Origin: Nonlabens sp. YIK11
Lineage (GTDB): Bacteria > Bacteroidota > Bacteroidia > Flavobacteriales > Flavobacteriaceae
Assembly: GCF_001413925.1 (NCBI RefSeq)
Contig: NZ_LBMJ01000001.1
Coordinates: 1,714,001 to 1,778,000, forward strand
DNA length: 64,000 nucleotides
Reading direction: 5' to 3'
Positions 1 to 7,892 of this stretch are shown in pieces (within the stretch, counting starts at the first letter, position 1; each line of letters begins with the position of its first letter). Below the pieces are notes generated by a model. That model saw only the letters and a list, made by a program, of their open reading frames with translations. It was not told the origin of the DNA and did not search any database. Both the position numbers and the translations under genes were made by a program.

Positions 1-957
1 GATCTACTTAAAAGGCCAGAAAATTCAGAACCAACGGTTTATGCGACCCACTGCCCAGAATGTGGTACCCAACTGGTACGTAAAGAAGGTGAGGCACAGC
101 ACTATTGCCCTAACGATCTAAGCTGCCCGCCACAAGTCAAAGGTCGCATTCAACATTTTATATCTCGCAAAGCCATGGATATAGATGGCATAGGATCTGA
201 AACGGTTGACCAGTTGGTAGAGGCTGGATTGCTACATAATTATGCCGATTTGTACGACCTGAAATACGAGCAAATCATCCCATTAGAGCGCATGGCAGAG
301 AAGAGCGCGACCAACATGATTGAAGGTATCGAGGCCAGTAAAGAGATTCCTTTTGAGCGCGTGCTGTTTGCTTTGGGAATACGATATGTAGGCGAGACCG
401 TTGCTAAAAAGTTAGCCAGACACTATAAATCCATGGACCAATTGGTAGCGATGCCAGAGGTTTCTAAAACCGATGAGGCAGATTTGTTTAGTGATGCTGT
501 TGATGATTCCGCTAGCGAGCAGCAAGGCGACGATGAGGTTCACACTGAGCGCAGTCGAAGTGTGAAAGCGGAAAAACTTCAAGAACTGAGCAACATACCA
601 GAGATAGGCGAGCGCATCGCAGAGTCTGTGGTAGAGTTTATTACAGATCCTGCGAGTATGGCAGTTGTTCAGCGGTTGCGGGATGCTGGGTTGAAATTCT
701 CTCTAAGTGAAGAAGAACTATCCAGCAGGTCAGATGCGCTGGCAGGAAAAAGCTTTGTGATTTCTGGTGTTTTTGAAATGTCCAGAAATGATTTAAAAAA
801 GATGATTGAAGACAATGGTGGTAAGGTAAGCAGCTCGCTATCCTCAAAAACTGATTACCTTATTCGTGGTGAAAATATGGGTCCTTCAAAACTGGAAAAA
901 TCCGAAAAGCTAAATATCAAGATGATTAGTGAGCAGGAGTTTCTCGCGATGGTGTGA
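1..957 (+). CDS. ligA: NAD-dependent DNA ligase LigA, C-terminal part (5' end outside window)
   Basis: NAD-dependent DNA ligase seals nicks in replication and repair. Only the last 318 codons are present; the reading frame is open from base 1. Visible in order: a four-cysteine zinc finger (window residues 18, 21, 36, 42), a helix-hairpin-helix region, and a C-terminal BRCT domain (about 247-318, starting near LAGKSFVISG). The adenylation and OB domains must lie upstream. Oddity: between the part ending MDQLVAMPEV and the part starting IPEIGERIAESVVEF there are about 35-40 extra residues, acidic and containing HTERSRSV, which is encoded by an inverted repeat (539-566). The 3' end overlaps a convergent gene by 32 bases. 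Identity is very sure; the effect of the insert on activity is unknown. Confidence 0.97.
   Translation, partial: DLLKRPENSEPTVYATHCPECGTQLVRKEGEAQHYCPNDLSCPPQVKGRIQHFISRKAMDIDGIGSETVDQLVEAGLLHNYADLYDLKYEQIIPLERMAEKSATNMIEGIEASKEIPFERVLFALGIRYVGETVAKKLARHYKSMDQLVAMPEVSKTDEADLFSDAVDDSASEQQGDDEVHTERSRSVKAEKLQELSNIPEIGERIAESVVEFITDPASMAVVQRLRDAGLKFSLSEEELSSRSDALAGKSFVISGVFEMSRNDLKKMIEDNGGKVSSSLSSKTDYLIRGENMGPSKLEKSEKLNIKMISEQEFLAMV
539..566. repeat. Inverted repeat inserted in frame in ligA
   Basis: Perfect 8-base arms TTCACACT and AGTGTGAA flank a 12-base centre. In frame it encodes VHTERSRSV. From memory, elements of this kind (TTCGACTGCGCTCAGTG-like) are widespread in Bacteroidota genomes. 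The surrounding extra acidic residues in LigA suggest a real insertion into a linker. Confidence 0.75.
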
Positions 958-1339
958 TTTTAAAAAACACGTAAGCGAAGAAGATCATAAAAGTAAAATC
1001 ATTTAATCCGTAAAGGGTGTAGAAAATACCTGCAAGAAGATCTTGATCGTAGACTTTTTCTAGGCTATTGTTTGAAAACCAGACGAGGTAAGCAATAACG
1101 TAAGCTAGCTTTTCAAGGACAAAAACTCCAATAAGCGATTTCACATTCATGTAGGTTTTAGAAATCGCGATATAAGCAAGACCCCAAACCATGATCATGA
1201 GCAACCCAAAATGAGACATGACCGCAGGATCCGTTTGTGGGATCACATCATTGGTAAATCCTTTTGAAAAAATCAGCAGCCCAATGGTATTCATTAATCC
1301 AGCAGCAATGAAGCCTTTGGTGATGGTGGATTGGGTCAT
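926..1339 (-). CDS. Small four-helix membrane protein of unknown function
   Basis: A 137-residue protein with about four hydrophobic segments (roughly 8-26, 42-61, 68-90, 105-128) and few charges, so an integral inner-membrane protein. I do not recognise a characterised family and see no catalytic motif. It is convergent with ligA and overlaps its 3' end by 32 bases, so the last residues (SRETPAH) are encoded opposite the BRCT domain end. It follows the two-gene 5'-nucleotidase unit on the same strand with a gap of only 23 bases (1340-1362), so it may be co-transcribed as the last gene. Confidence 0.7.
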   Translation of the reverse strand: MTQSTITKGFIAAGLMNTIGLLIFSKGFTNDVIPQTDPAVMSHFGLLMIMVWGLAYIAISKTYMNVKSLIGVFVLEKLAYVIAYLVWFSNNSLEKVYDQDLLAGIFYTLYGLNDFTFMIFFAYVFFKITPSRETPAH

Positions 1340-1362
1340 TTTGAATGTCTTAAATTAAGAGG

Positions 1363-2292
1363 CTACACCTCATAAACCACCTCGCTACCGCCAGCTAGTT
1401 TTCCTTTGTGCAAATAGAAATCTATGCGGCCTACATTGATACCGTAACAACCTACCTGATTGACCATGACGGTCTCTCCAACTGCATTAGTAACCAGTTC
1501 AGGTTTTTCTAAGAAGGTATGCGTGTGTCCACCAATAATGAGATCGATACCACTAGTTTGTTGAGCCAGCGATACATCGCTAATCTTGCTGCCTTCATAT
1601 TGATATCCCAAATGCGACATGCAGATGACTATATCGCAGTGTTCCCTTTCGCGTAAAGCGATAACCATATCCTGCGCCACGGTTAATGGATCTTGATATT
1701 TGGTTTCCTTATACATGAGCGGCGATACCAGACCTTCCAACTGGATTCCCAATCCAAACAATCCTATGCGTACGCCATCCTTGACCATCACCTTATATGG
1801 TTTGGTCTTACCGTCTAGGATTGTGTTGGAAAAATCATAGTTGGAAATGACGAAATCAAAATCGGCATTAGGGAGTTGGGCGTATAATCCATCGATACCG
1901 TTATCAAAATCGTGATTCCCGATGGTGGCTGCGTCGTAGCCCATCATGCTCATCAGTTTGATTTCCAGCTCACCTCCATAAAAGTTGAAATAAGGCGTTC
2001 CCTGGAAAATATCACCGCAATCCAACAATAAGGTATTCGGGTTTTCCTTGCGTACCTTATTGATAAGTGCCGCGCGTCGCGCCACGCCGCCACGACCATC
2101 GTTTCTGCCGCCATTGATAGGCTCAATGTGCGAGTGTGTATCGTTGGTATGCAGGATGGTGATTTTCTTGAGGTCTTCATCTTCAGCAGCGGTTTGAAAC
2201 AACCCTGAAGCCAGCGCCGTATTGCTCCATAGACCAGTACCTGCGATCAAACTTGCTGTGGCGGTGTTTTGGATAAATTTTCTACGTTCCAT
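1363..2292 (-). CDS. 5'-nucleotidase family metallophosphatase, catalytic domain only, Tat-exported
   Basis: Calcineurin-like phosphoesterase of the UshA/5'-nucleotidase group, expected to hydrolyse nucleotides or cyclic nucleotides outside the cytoplasm. Motifs: NDTHSH (residues 50-55), LDCGDIFQG, IGNHDFDNG, MSHLG and GGHTHTF, which together supply the two-metal site. The N terminus has a twin-arginine start (RRKFIQ) followed by a hydrophobic stretch ending in an ALA-type cleavage site. At 309 residues it lacks the substrate-binding C-terminal domain normally fused to this enzyme; that domain is the adjacent upstream gene, whose stop is 2 bases from this start. The two products probably act together. 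Family assignment is firm; substrate is not known. Confidence 0.93.
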   Translation of the reverse strand: MERRKFIQNTATASLIAGTGLWSNTALASGLFQTAAEDEDLKKITILHTNDTHSHIEPINGGRNDGRGGVARRAALINKVRKENPNTLLLDCGDIFQGTPYFNFYGGELEIKLMSMMGYDAATIGNHDFDNGIDGLYAQLPNADFDFVISNYDFSNTILDGKTKPYKVMVKDGVRIGLFGLGIQLEGLVSPLMYKETKYQDPLTVAQDMVIALREREHCDIVICMSHLGYQYEGSKISDVSLAQQTSGIDLIIGGHTHTFLEKPELVTNAVGETVMVNQVGCYGINVGRIDFYLHKGKLAGGSEVVYEV

Positions 2293-2294
2293 GA

Positions 2295-3077
2295 TTAGTT
2301 GGTTTTGGTAAATCGATCATCTGCTTTAAAGCCCAGTGTATCTGTTTTGGTAAAATAATCGATCATCGCGTTCCTGATCTTGTAATCTAATTTGGTGCTG
2401 GAAATCGCTTTGGTAAAAAACTCCATGTTATCGCCACCAGTCATGAGGTAATCGTTGGTAAGAACGTAATAATTGCGATCAAAAGTAATAGGCTGTCCGG
2501 CAAGCGATAACTCTACACTAGCATCATCTGTCGTGATTTTGAGCGCATCAAAAGGATGTGCGCGTTCCTTTTCTACCAGATAGTCAACCAGTTCTTTCAT
2601 TTGTTGTGGAGCCAGCTCTGCGACCACCATTTCGTTTTCAAAAGGCATCACTTCAAAAGCGGTTCTAGTGGTGACATTTCCTGCGGGAATACCAGCTCGT
2701 ATACCACCATGATTGAGCAGTACCATGTCAATTTCCTTACCGGTTCTGGATTTGAATATAGGCGCGCCTTGGGTGCGAGCGATCGCGGCCATCATGTTTC
2801 CTATACGCGTGTTGAGCGGCGTATCGGTTTTGGTCATATCTGCCGGGTTATAACTTAAAGGCGTACTCATTTGTTGGTCCAGGCTTTGCTTGTAGGGAGC
2901 GATAAAAGTCTCTATACGGGCTACGCTTTGGATGGTAGAGTCAATTTGGGTTTGACTTGCGTTAAGCTTTTGAACGGTGTAGTTTTCTGTCTTGCAGGAT
3001 GTTGTCAATAATATCGCTTTCGCGAAAGCGAAAACCATTAAACCTTTCCTACAACCTAGGGTCATACTAATTTTCAT
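2295..3077 (-). CDS. 5'-nucleotidase C-terminal domain lipoprotein
   Basis: A 260-residue lipoprotein that corresponds to the C-terminal, substrate-binding domain of UshA-type 5'-nucleotidases: NHGGIRAGIPAG, then FEVMPFENEMV, then a tail with YYVLTNDYLMTGGDN. The signal peptide ends at a lipobox-like LTTSC (Cys 28). It is the first gene of a unit with the catalytic-domain gene 2 bases downstream. Unusual: the hydrophobic part of the signal peptide (FAFAKAI) is written by a copy of the dispersed palindrome (3015-3030), placing a lysine inside the hydrophobic core. The Thr at lipobox position -3 is also non-ideal. Role as partner domain is an inference from family architecture. Confidence 0.9.
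   Translation of the reverse strand: MKISMTLGCRKGLMVFAFAKAILLTTSCKTENYTVQKLNASQTQIDSTIQSVARIETFIAPYKQSLDQQMSTPLSYNPADMTKTDTPLNTRIGNMMAAIARTQGAPIFKSRTGKEIDMVLLNHGGIRAGIPAGNVTTRTAFEVMPFENEMVVAELAPQQMKELVDYLVEKERAHPFDALKITTDDASVELSLAGQPITFDRNYYVLTNDYLMTGGDNMEFFTKAISSTKLDYKIRNAMIDYFTKTDTLGFKADDRFTKTN
3015..3030. repeat. Dispersed palindrome copy 1 (perfect), in signal peptide coding region
   Basis: CGCTTTCGCGAAAGCG; with one more base each side it is an 18-base perfect palindrome (3014-3031). It encodes AFAKA in the lipoprotein signal peptide. Confidence 0.95.
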
Positions 3078-3089
3078 AGGCGATTGTTA

Positions 3090-3097
3090 TACCTTTG
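3090..3097 (+). promoter_or_regulatory. Putative -7 promoter box (TACCTTTG) for the 3115 gene/dapA
   Basis: Exact match to the Bacteroidota -7 consensus TAnnTTTG, 17 bases before the ATG at 3115, implying a leader of roughly 12 bases. No clear TTG at -33. Confidence 0.55.
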
Positions 3098-3114
3098 TGG
3101 CTTAGTAAAAGTAA

Positions 3115-3621
3115 ATGATTTTTGACGTTTTAAAGAGGCGATGGCTGCGCAAACAGCAGGAAAAATTATCTGGACAGCGCAGGAGCAGCATCACGTCAAA
3201 ACCTTTATCGATGGTGGTGCTTTATGATGCAGATGCGGAGAAATCCACGCTGTTTATGGAGCAATGGTCGCGTGAGTTGGGAATACAGGATTACCAGATG
3301 GTAGGTGTGACTGTAGATACCAAAAAACAACCGGTGCAGGATCAGCTGCTGGTGAGTATGAAGAGTATCCAATGGGCTGGTGGCCTTGCAGATCCTGCGT
3401 TGAAAGAATTGCTGGATCGTCATTTTGATCTCCAGATCAATCTGTTTGAAAAAAGGGATGATTTGAAATCATACGTTGCCATGGCTCTGCATTCTGGAAT
3501 CACGGCAGGACTGGCATCATTACCAGAAGATCATTATGATCTTGCGATTGACGTGAAACCTAGCCAGAAGGAATTATTTATTAAAGAATTGAACAAATAC
3601 CTAAATATCATAACAAAGTAG
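3115..3621 (+). CDS. Conserved Bacteroidota protein, DUF6913-like
   Basis: A 168-residue soluble protein with a basic N terminus ([10 protein letters not shown]) and an alpha/beta body. It resembles the short proteins annotated as DUF6913 that precede dapA in flavobacteria; this name is from memory and only moderately sure. No signal peptide, transmembrane segment or catalytic motif is visible. It ends one base before the dapA start, so the two are almost certainly one transcript, read from the TAnnTTTG box at 3090. No function can be given. Confidence 0.75.
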   Translation: MIFDVLKRRWLRKQQEKLSGQRRSSITSKPLSMVVLYDADAEKSTLFMEQWSRELGIQDYQMVGVTVDTKKQPVQDQLLVSMKSIQWAGGLADPALKELLDRHFDLQINLFEKRDDLKSYVAMALHSGITAGLASLPEDHYDLAIDVKPSQKELFIKELNKYLNIITK

Positions 3622-3622
3622 C

Positions 3623-4507
3623 ATGCAAGAATTGATAGGAACAGGAGTGGCCTTAATCACTCCATTCCATACAGATGGAACGGTTGATCATACCGCACTT
3701 GAAAAACTAGTTGATTTTCAAGTTGAAAACGGTATTGATTATTTAGTCGTCATGGGAACCACTGGCGAGAATGTGACTCTAACTGCAGAGGAGAAACAGG
3801 CCGTCATTGCTACTGTTAAAAAGGCCAACAATAAACGCTTGCCTTTAGTGATAGGAATAGGAGGTAACGATACTAGAGTAGTCGTGGAGCAAATCAAGAA
3901 TACTGATTTAACTGACTTCGCTGCAATTCTTTCTGTTTCTCCAGCATATAACAAGCCTAGTCAAGAAGGTATTTATCAGCATTTCAAAGCTGTCGCTCAG
4001 GCGACGGACAAACCTATCATCGTGTACAACGTGCCAGGAAGGACCGCTTCAAATATCTCAGTCAACACGATCGTACGATTAGCGCATGATTTTGAAAACA
4101 TTGTAGCCATTAAAGAAGCTGCTGGTGATATCGTGCAGGCTATGAAAATGATCCAGTACACGCCTATGGAGTTTTTGGTAATTTCTGGTGATGATATGAT
4201 TGCGCTGCCCATGACGCTTGCTGGTGGTGCAGGAGTGATATCGGTTATAGGTCAGGCTATGGCTCAGGATTTTAGCGATATGATCAGATACGCCTTGAAT
4301 GGCGATGTTCAGGAAGCATATGAATTACATTACAAAGTAGCGCCCAGCATCGATTTGATTTTTGAACAAGGCAATCCTGCAGGTATCAAAGCGTTATTGG
4401 AACAATTGGGAATCAGCTCCTCACAGGTGCGATTACCTTTAGTAGATGCAGATCAGGATCTTAAGGACAGGTTGAAAGCCTTTCTAGAATCCTATGAACA
4501 GAATTAA
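3623..4507 (+). CDS. dapA: 4-hydroxy-tetrahydrodipicolinate synthase DapA
   Basis: Condenses pyruvate with aspartate semialdehyde, the first committed step to lysine and meso-diaminopimelate for peptidoglycan. The 294-residue length and single TIM-barrel are normal. Catalytic residues are visible: TTGE at 46-49, Tyr 109 in VSPAYNKP, Tyr 135 and Arg 140 in VYNVPGR, and the Schiff-base lysine 164 in AIKEAAGD. The start lies one base after the upstream DUF6913-like gene. BamD follows after 64 bases in which I see only a weak hairpin. Confidence 0.98.
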   Translation: MQELIGTGVALITPFHTDGTVDHTALEKLVDFQVENGIDYLVVMGTTGENVTLTAEEKQAVIATVKKANNKRLPLVIGIGGNDTRVVVEQIKNTDLTDFAAILSVSPAYNKPSQEGIYQHFKAVAQATDKPIIVYNVPGRTASNISVNTIVRLAHDFENIVAIKEAAGDIVQAMKMIQYTPMEFLVISGDDMIALPMTLAGGAGVISVIGQAMAQDFSDMIRYALNGDVQEAYELHYKVAPSIDLIFEQGNPAGIKALLEQLGISSSQVRLPLVDADQDLKDRLKAFLESYEQN

Positions 4508-4571
4508 AAAGTAATTAGTAAATGCAAAAGCCGATCGACGGACTGGCTTATCTGCAGTTTAAAAAACAACA

Positions 4572-5369
4572 ATGAAACAAACAACGGTTCTATTATTAAT
4601 CGTCCTTTCTCTAATAGGTTGCTCTAATTATCAAAAGGCATTAAAGTCAACAGATAATCAGCTTAAGGTACGAGTAGCAGATTCTCTAATCGCTGCCGAA
4701 AAATATTCTAAGGCCATCAACTTACTGGAGCAAGCAGTTCCTGCTTACAGAGGTACAGACAGTGCAGCGCCAGTGGCTCTTAAATATGCCAATGCGTTAT
4801 ATGAAGACCGACGTTATCCAGAAAGCGGCTATCAATTTGAAACCTATAGAAAAAGCTACGTGTCAGATCCCTATAGAGAATATGCCACATTCATGATAGG
4901 AAAAAGCCTCTATGAAATGGCACCAATCTATTCTAAGGATCAAGAGCCTACACAACGAGCGCTTGCAAAATTCCAGGATTATATCAATGTGTATCCTAAC
5001 GGAGAATACCTTGCAGAGGCTAACAAACTGGTAGATGAGATGCAATTCAAGCTGGATAAGAAAGCTTATGAAATTGCCAAGAATTATCATAAAAGAGCAC
5101 CGTTTTCACGTGGTGGTTATACCGCTGCAATTGCCTCTTTTGAGAACTTCATCATCGACCATCCAGGATCTGAATTTCAGGATGATGCAGCATTTTATCT
5201 TTTGGACTCGCAATATTCCTATGCCATCAAAAGTTTTGCAGTCTTAATTCCAGAAAGACTTGAGGTTGCTAAAGAATATTATGATACCTTTGCAGCCCGT
5301 TTCCCTAACAGCGAATACAGGGAACAGGCAGACGAATTGTTGGAGAAAATCAACAGTTACAATAATTAA
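4572..5369 (+). CDS. bamD: Outer membrane assembly lipoprotein BamD
   Basis: BamD is the essential lipoprotein partner of BamA in inserting beta-barrel proteins into the outer membrane. The protein has a short lipoprotein signal ending in SLIGCSNY (lipobox Cys 17) followed by about 245 residues of TPR-like helical hairpins, with the typical opening YQKALKSTDN. Motifs such as FQDYINVYPNGEY and YYDTFAARFPNSEYREQA are characteristic TPR units. It is followed 14 bases later by rpoZ and then coaBC, a gene order common in flavobacteria as far as I recall. Confidence 0.94.
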   Translation: MKQTTVLLLIVLSLIGCSNYQKALKSTDNQLKVRVADSLIAAEKYSKAINLLEQAVPAYRGTDSAAPVALKYANALYEDRRYPESGYQFETYRKSYVSDPYREYATFMIGKSLYEMAPIYSKDQEPTQRALAKFQDYINVYPNGEYLAEANKLVDEMQFKLDKKAYEIAKNYHKRAPFSRGGYTAAIASFENFIIDHPGSEFQDDAAFYLLDSQYSYAIKSFAVLIPERLEVAKEYYDTFAARFPNSEYREQADELLEKINSYNN

Positions 5370-5383
5370 GAACACTATTTATT

Positions 5384-5707
5384 ATGGATACTAAAAATCT
5401 TAAAGCACCCAATACGAGCATTACCTATGATAGAGACCTATTGACGGCTCCTACAGGTAATATGTATGAAGCGATTTCTATCATTGCAAAACGCGCAGAG
5501 CAAATCAATACTGACATCAAGGAAGAATTGATTGAGAAGCTGGAAGAGTTTGCTACCTACAACGATTCTCTGGAAGAAATTTTTGAGAACAAGGAGCAAA
5601 TTGAGGTTTCTAAGTTCTATGAGCGTTTGCCTAAACCACATTCCATTGCGGTACAGGAATGGATGGATGGTAAGATCTACCACAGAGATACTGGAGTTTC
5701 AGAATAG
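5384..5707 (+). CDS. rpoZ: DNA-directed RNA polymerase omega subunit, Bacteroidota type
   Basis: Omega (RpoZ, Rpb6-like) helps assemble and stabilise core RNA polymerase by binding the beta-prime subunit. The 107-residue protein matches the Bacteroidota form, with the conserved NMYEAISIIAKRAEQIN helix and an acidic C-terminal extension (EKLEEFATYNDSLEEIFENK and FYERLPKPHSIAV). It sits between bamD and coaBC with gaps of 14 and 5 bases, so it is co-transcribed. Identification relies on recalled family sequence; no catalytic residues are expected. Confidence 0.92.
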   Translation: MDTKNLKAPNTSITYDRDLLTAPTGNMYEAISIIAKRAEQINTDIKEELIEKLEEFATYNDSLEEIFENKEQIEVSKFYERLPKPHSIAVQEWMDGKIYHRDTGVSE

Positions 5708-5712
5708 ATTCT

Positions 5713-6921
5713 ATGAGTATATTGAGTGGTAAAAAGGTATTGCTAGGAGTAACTGGTGGTATCGCTGCTTACAAAACAACTTATTTGACGCGCCTGCTTG
5801 TGAAAGCAGGCGTTTCTGTTAAGGTGGTAATGACACCATCTGCCAGGGATTTTGTCACACCACTGTCCTTAAGTACGCTTTCGAAAAATCCAGTGTTGTC
5901 GTCATTTACTAATGAAGATGATGAGAATGACTTGTGGAACAATCATGTGGAACTTGGCCTTTGGGCAGACTTGATGATCATTGCGCCGTGCACGGCAAAT
6001 ACAATGAGCAAGATGGTCAATGGCACCGTGGACAATCTCTTGCTAGCGGTCTATACCAGCGCAAAATGTCCCGTATACTTTGCTCCGGCTATGGATCTGG
6101 ACATGTACAAACATCCTTCAACCACACAGAATTTTGAGAAACTGGCTAGTTATGGCAATCACATGATTCCTGCTGGCGATGGTGAGTTGGCGAGTGGACT
6201 ATCTGGAAAAGGGCGCATGGCAGAACCAGAAGAAATCGTTCATTTTGTAGAACAACAATTACTAAGGGAACAGCCGTTGCGCGGTAAAACCTGCCTCATC
6301 ACCGCTGGACCTACCCATGAAGCGATTGATCCCGTAAGATACATAGGCAATCACAGTACCGGTAAAATGGGCATTGCCATAGCTATGGATCTAGCCAGCC
6401 GTGGTGCGGAAGTAACTTTAATTATGGGCCCAACCTCGCTAGCCGGTGAACATGATTCGATCCAGCGCATCGATGTGACCAGCGCTCAGGAAATGTATGA
6501 TGCCGTGCATAAACATATTTCAGGTAAGGATTATGCGGTTTTTAGTGCTGCTGTTTCGGATTATAAACCAGCCATTCCAGCGGGTCAGAAAATAAAAAAG
6601 AGTTCTGATACGTTAACTTTGGAACTGGTCAAAAATCCCGATATTTTAGCGAGTGTAGGAGCAATGGAGAATCGTCCGTTTTTGGTAGGATTTGCTCTGG
6701 AGACAGAGAATGAAATGGAGCACGCTTTCGCGAAAGCGAAAAAGAAAAACACCGATTTGCTCATTTTAAACTCCATGAACGATGAAGGTGCTGGATTTGG
6801 GACGGATACTAACAAAATAACCATGATCGATTTCACTGGAAATTCACAGAAATTTCCAGTGAAATCGAAACAATTGGTAGCTAAAGATATTGTCGATGAA
6901 ATTGTCAAACGTACTTCATAG
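5713..6921 (+). CDS. coaBC: Bifunctional CoaBC (phosphopantothenoylcysteine decarboxylase / phosphopantothenate-cysteine ligase)
   Basis: Performs two consecutive steps of coenzyme A synthesis in the cytoplasm. The N-terminal flavin decarboxylase half shows VTGGIAAYK, the active-site histidine in NNHVELG, APCTANTMSKM and PAMDLDMY. The C-terminal ligase half starts near residue 195 with TAGPTHEAIDPVRYIGN and HSTGKMG, and ends with NEMEHAFAKAKKKN and DEGAGFGTDTNKI. A perfect copy of the dispersed palindrome (6723-6738) encodes AFAKA in a variable helix without changing its usual length. It overlaps the next gene by 32 bases. CoaE, the last CoA enzyme, lies in this window too but in another cluster. 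Confidence 0.97.
   Translation: MSILSGKKVLLGVTGGIAAYKTTYLTRLLVKAGVSVKVVMTPSARDFVTPLSLSTLSKNPVLSSFTNEDDENDLWNNHVELGLWADLMIIAPCTANTMSKMVNGTVDNLLLAVYTSAKCPVYFAPAMDLDMYKHPSTTQNFEKLASYGNHMIPAGDGELASGLSGKGRMAEPEEIVHFVEQQLLREQPLRGKTCLITAGPTHEAIDPVRYIGNHSTGKMGIAIAMDLASRGAEVTLIMGPTSLAGEHDSIQRIDVTSAQEMYDAVHKHISGKDYAVFSAAVSDYKPAIPAGQKIKKSSDTLTLELVKNPDILASVGAMENRPFLVGFALETENEMEHAFAKAKKKNTDLLILNSMNDEGAGFGTDTNKITMIDFTGNSQKFPVKSKQLVAKDIVDEIVKRTS
6723..6738. repeat. Dispersed palindrome copy 2 (perfect), in coaBC
   Basis: CGCTTTCGCGAAAGCG, read as AFAKA in a surface helix of the ligase half. Confidence 0.95.
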
Positions 6922-7807
6922 AACATTTGCTTTTTTGGTGCTCATTGTTGGCTTTGCCGCAAATGCCCAAGAATTTAATATGACGGTCCAGGTCAATGCT
7001 CAAAACATTGCGCAACCGGACCGAACGATTTTTAGAACCTTAGAAAATTCCCTGCAGGAATTTATCAATAATACTAAGTGGACCGACCGTGAGGTGGCAG
7101 AAGAAGAGCGCATCGATGGTGCTCTTATTTTTGTGGTGAGTAATTTTGACAACAATAGGTTCCAAGGCAATTTCCAGTTGTCAGTATCGAGACCGGTTTA
7201 TAATTCTACCTATACATCTACCATTTTTAATTATAAGGATAACGACATAAGCTTTGAATACATCGAGAACGCGCCGTTGTTCTACAACGCAAATCAGTTT
7301 GAGAGCAACCTGAATAGCTTAATCACTTTCTACGTATACACAATTTTGGGAATTCATGCAGATACGTTTGAGCTCAAAGGTGGCCAGCAATTTCATGAAC
7401 AGGCACAGGATATCGTCAACCTTGCCCAATCTTCGCGTAATATAGGTTGGAATCCTGGTGATGGAAACGGTCGTGTTTCCAGATACCGTTTGAATAGCGA
7501 CTTGTTATCTGATACCTTCAAAGAGTATCGTGAGGTGATGTACGACTACCATTTGAATGGGTTGGATCAATTTGCGCTTAATGCAAAGGAGACAAAGCAA
7601 AACCTTCAAGCCTATATACTAAAGTTTGAAGCAATGAATCAACGTAGGCCTAATAGTTTATTGCAACGTACTTTCTTTGATGCAAAGTCAGACGAGATCA
7701 AGGATATTTATAGTGATGGACCAGCGGTAAACATCGCAGAGCTTAAGGAATCCCTCCAAAAATTAGCACCTAATCAGAATACAAAATGGCGCGCGATTAA
7801 AGTGTAA
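6890..7807 (+). CDS. DUF4835 family periplasmic protein
   Basis: A roughly 300-residue exported protein with a Sec signal peptide (hydrophobic FAFLVLIVGFAANAQ, cleavage after ANA). The body matches the DUF4835 family as I recall it, a Bacteroidota-specific protein of unknown role usually found beside coaBC and recN. The start codon is either ATG 6890 or ATG 6896 (MKLSNV); both lie inside the end of coaBC, giving an overlap of 26-32 bases and suggesting translational coupling. A strong terminator follows at 7843. No enzymatic motif seen. Confidence 0.88.
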   Translation: MSMKLSNVLHRTFAFLVLIVGFAANAQEFNMTVQVNAQNIAQPDRTIFRTLENSLQEFINNTKWTDREVAEEERIDGALIFVVSNFDNNRFQGNFQLSVSRPVYNSTYTSTIFNYKDNDISFEYIENAPLFYNANQFESNLNSLITFYVYTILGIHADTFELKGGQQFHEQAQDIVNLAQSSRNIGWNPGDGNGRVSRYRLNSDLLSDTFKEYREVMYDYHLNGLDQFALNAKETKQNLQAYILKFEAMNQRRPNSLLQRTFFDAKSDEIKDIYSDGPAVNIAELKESLQKLAPNQNTKWRAIKV

Positions 7808-7842
7808 TCACTTTGTTCAAGGAACTCATTTTCACTAGATTT

Positions 7843-7867
7843 AGGCAACCATTATGGTTGCCTTTTT
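7843..7867 (+). terminator. Rho-independent terminator after the DUF4835 gene
   Basis: Nine-base-pair perfect stem AGGCAACCA / TGGTTGCCT with a three-base loop, followed by a run of T. It ends the dapA-bamD-rpoZ-coaBC-DUF4835 stretch before recN. Confidence 0.85.
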
Positions 7868-7892
7868 AATTATTTAAACAACTGTTTCTTAA

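Noticed and set aside
4520..4571. Possible terminator between dapA and bamD
   Set aside because: Only a short imperfect AAGCC/GGCTT stem and no T run; the genes may be co-transcribed.
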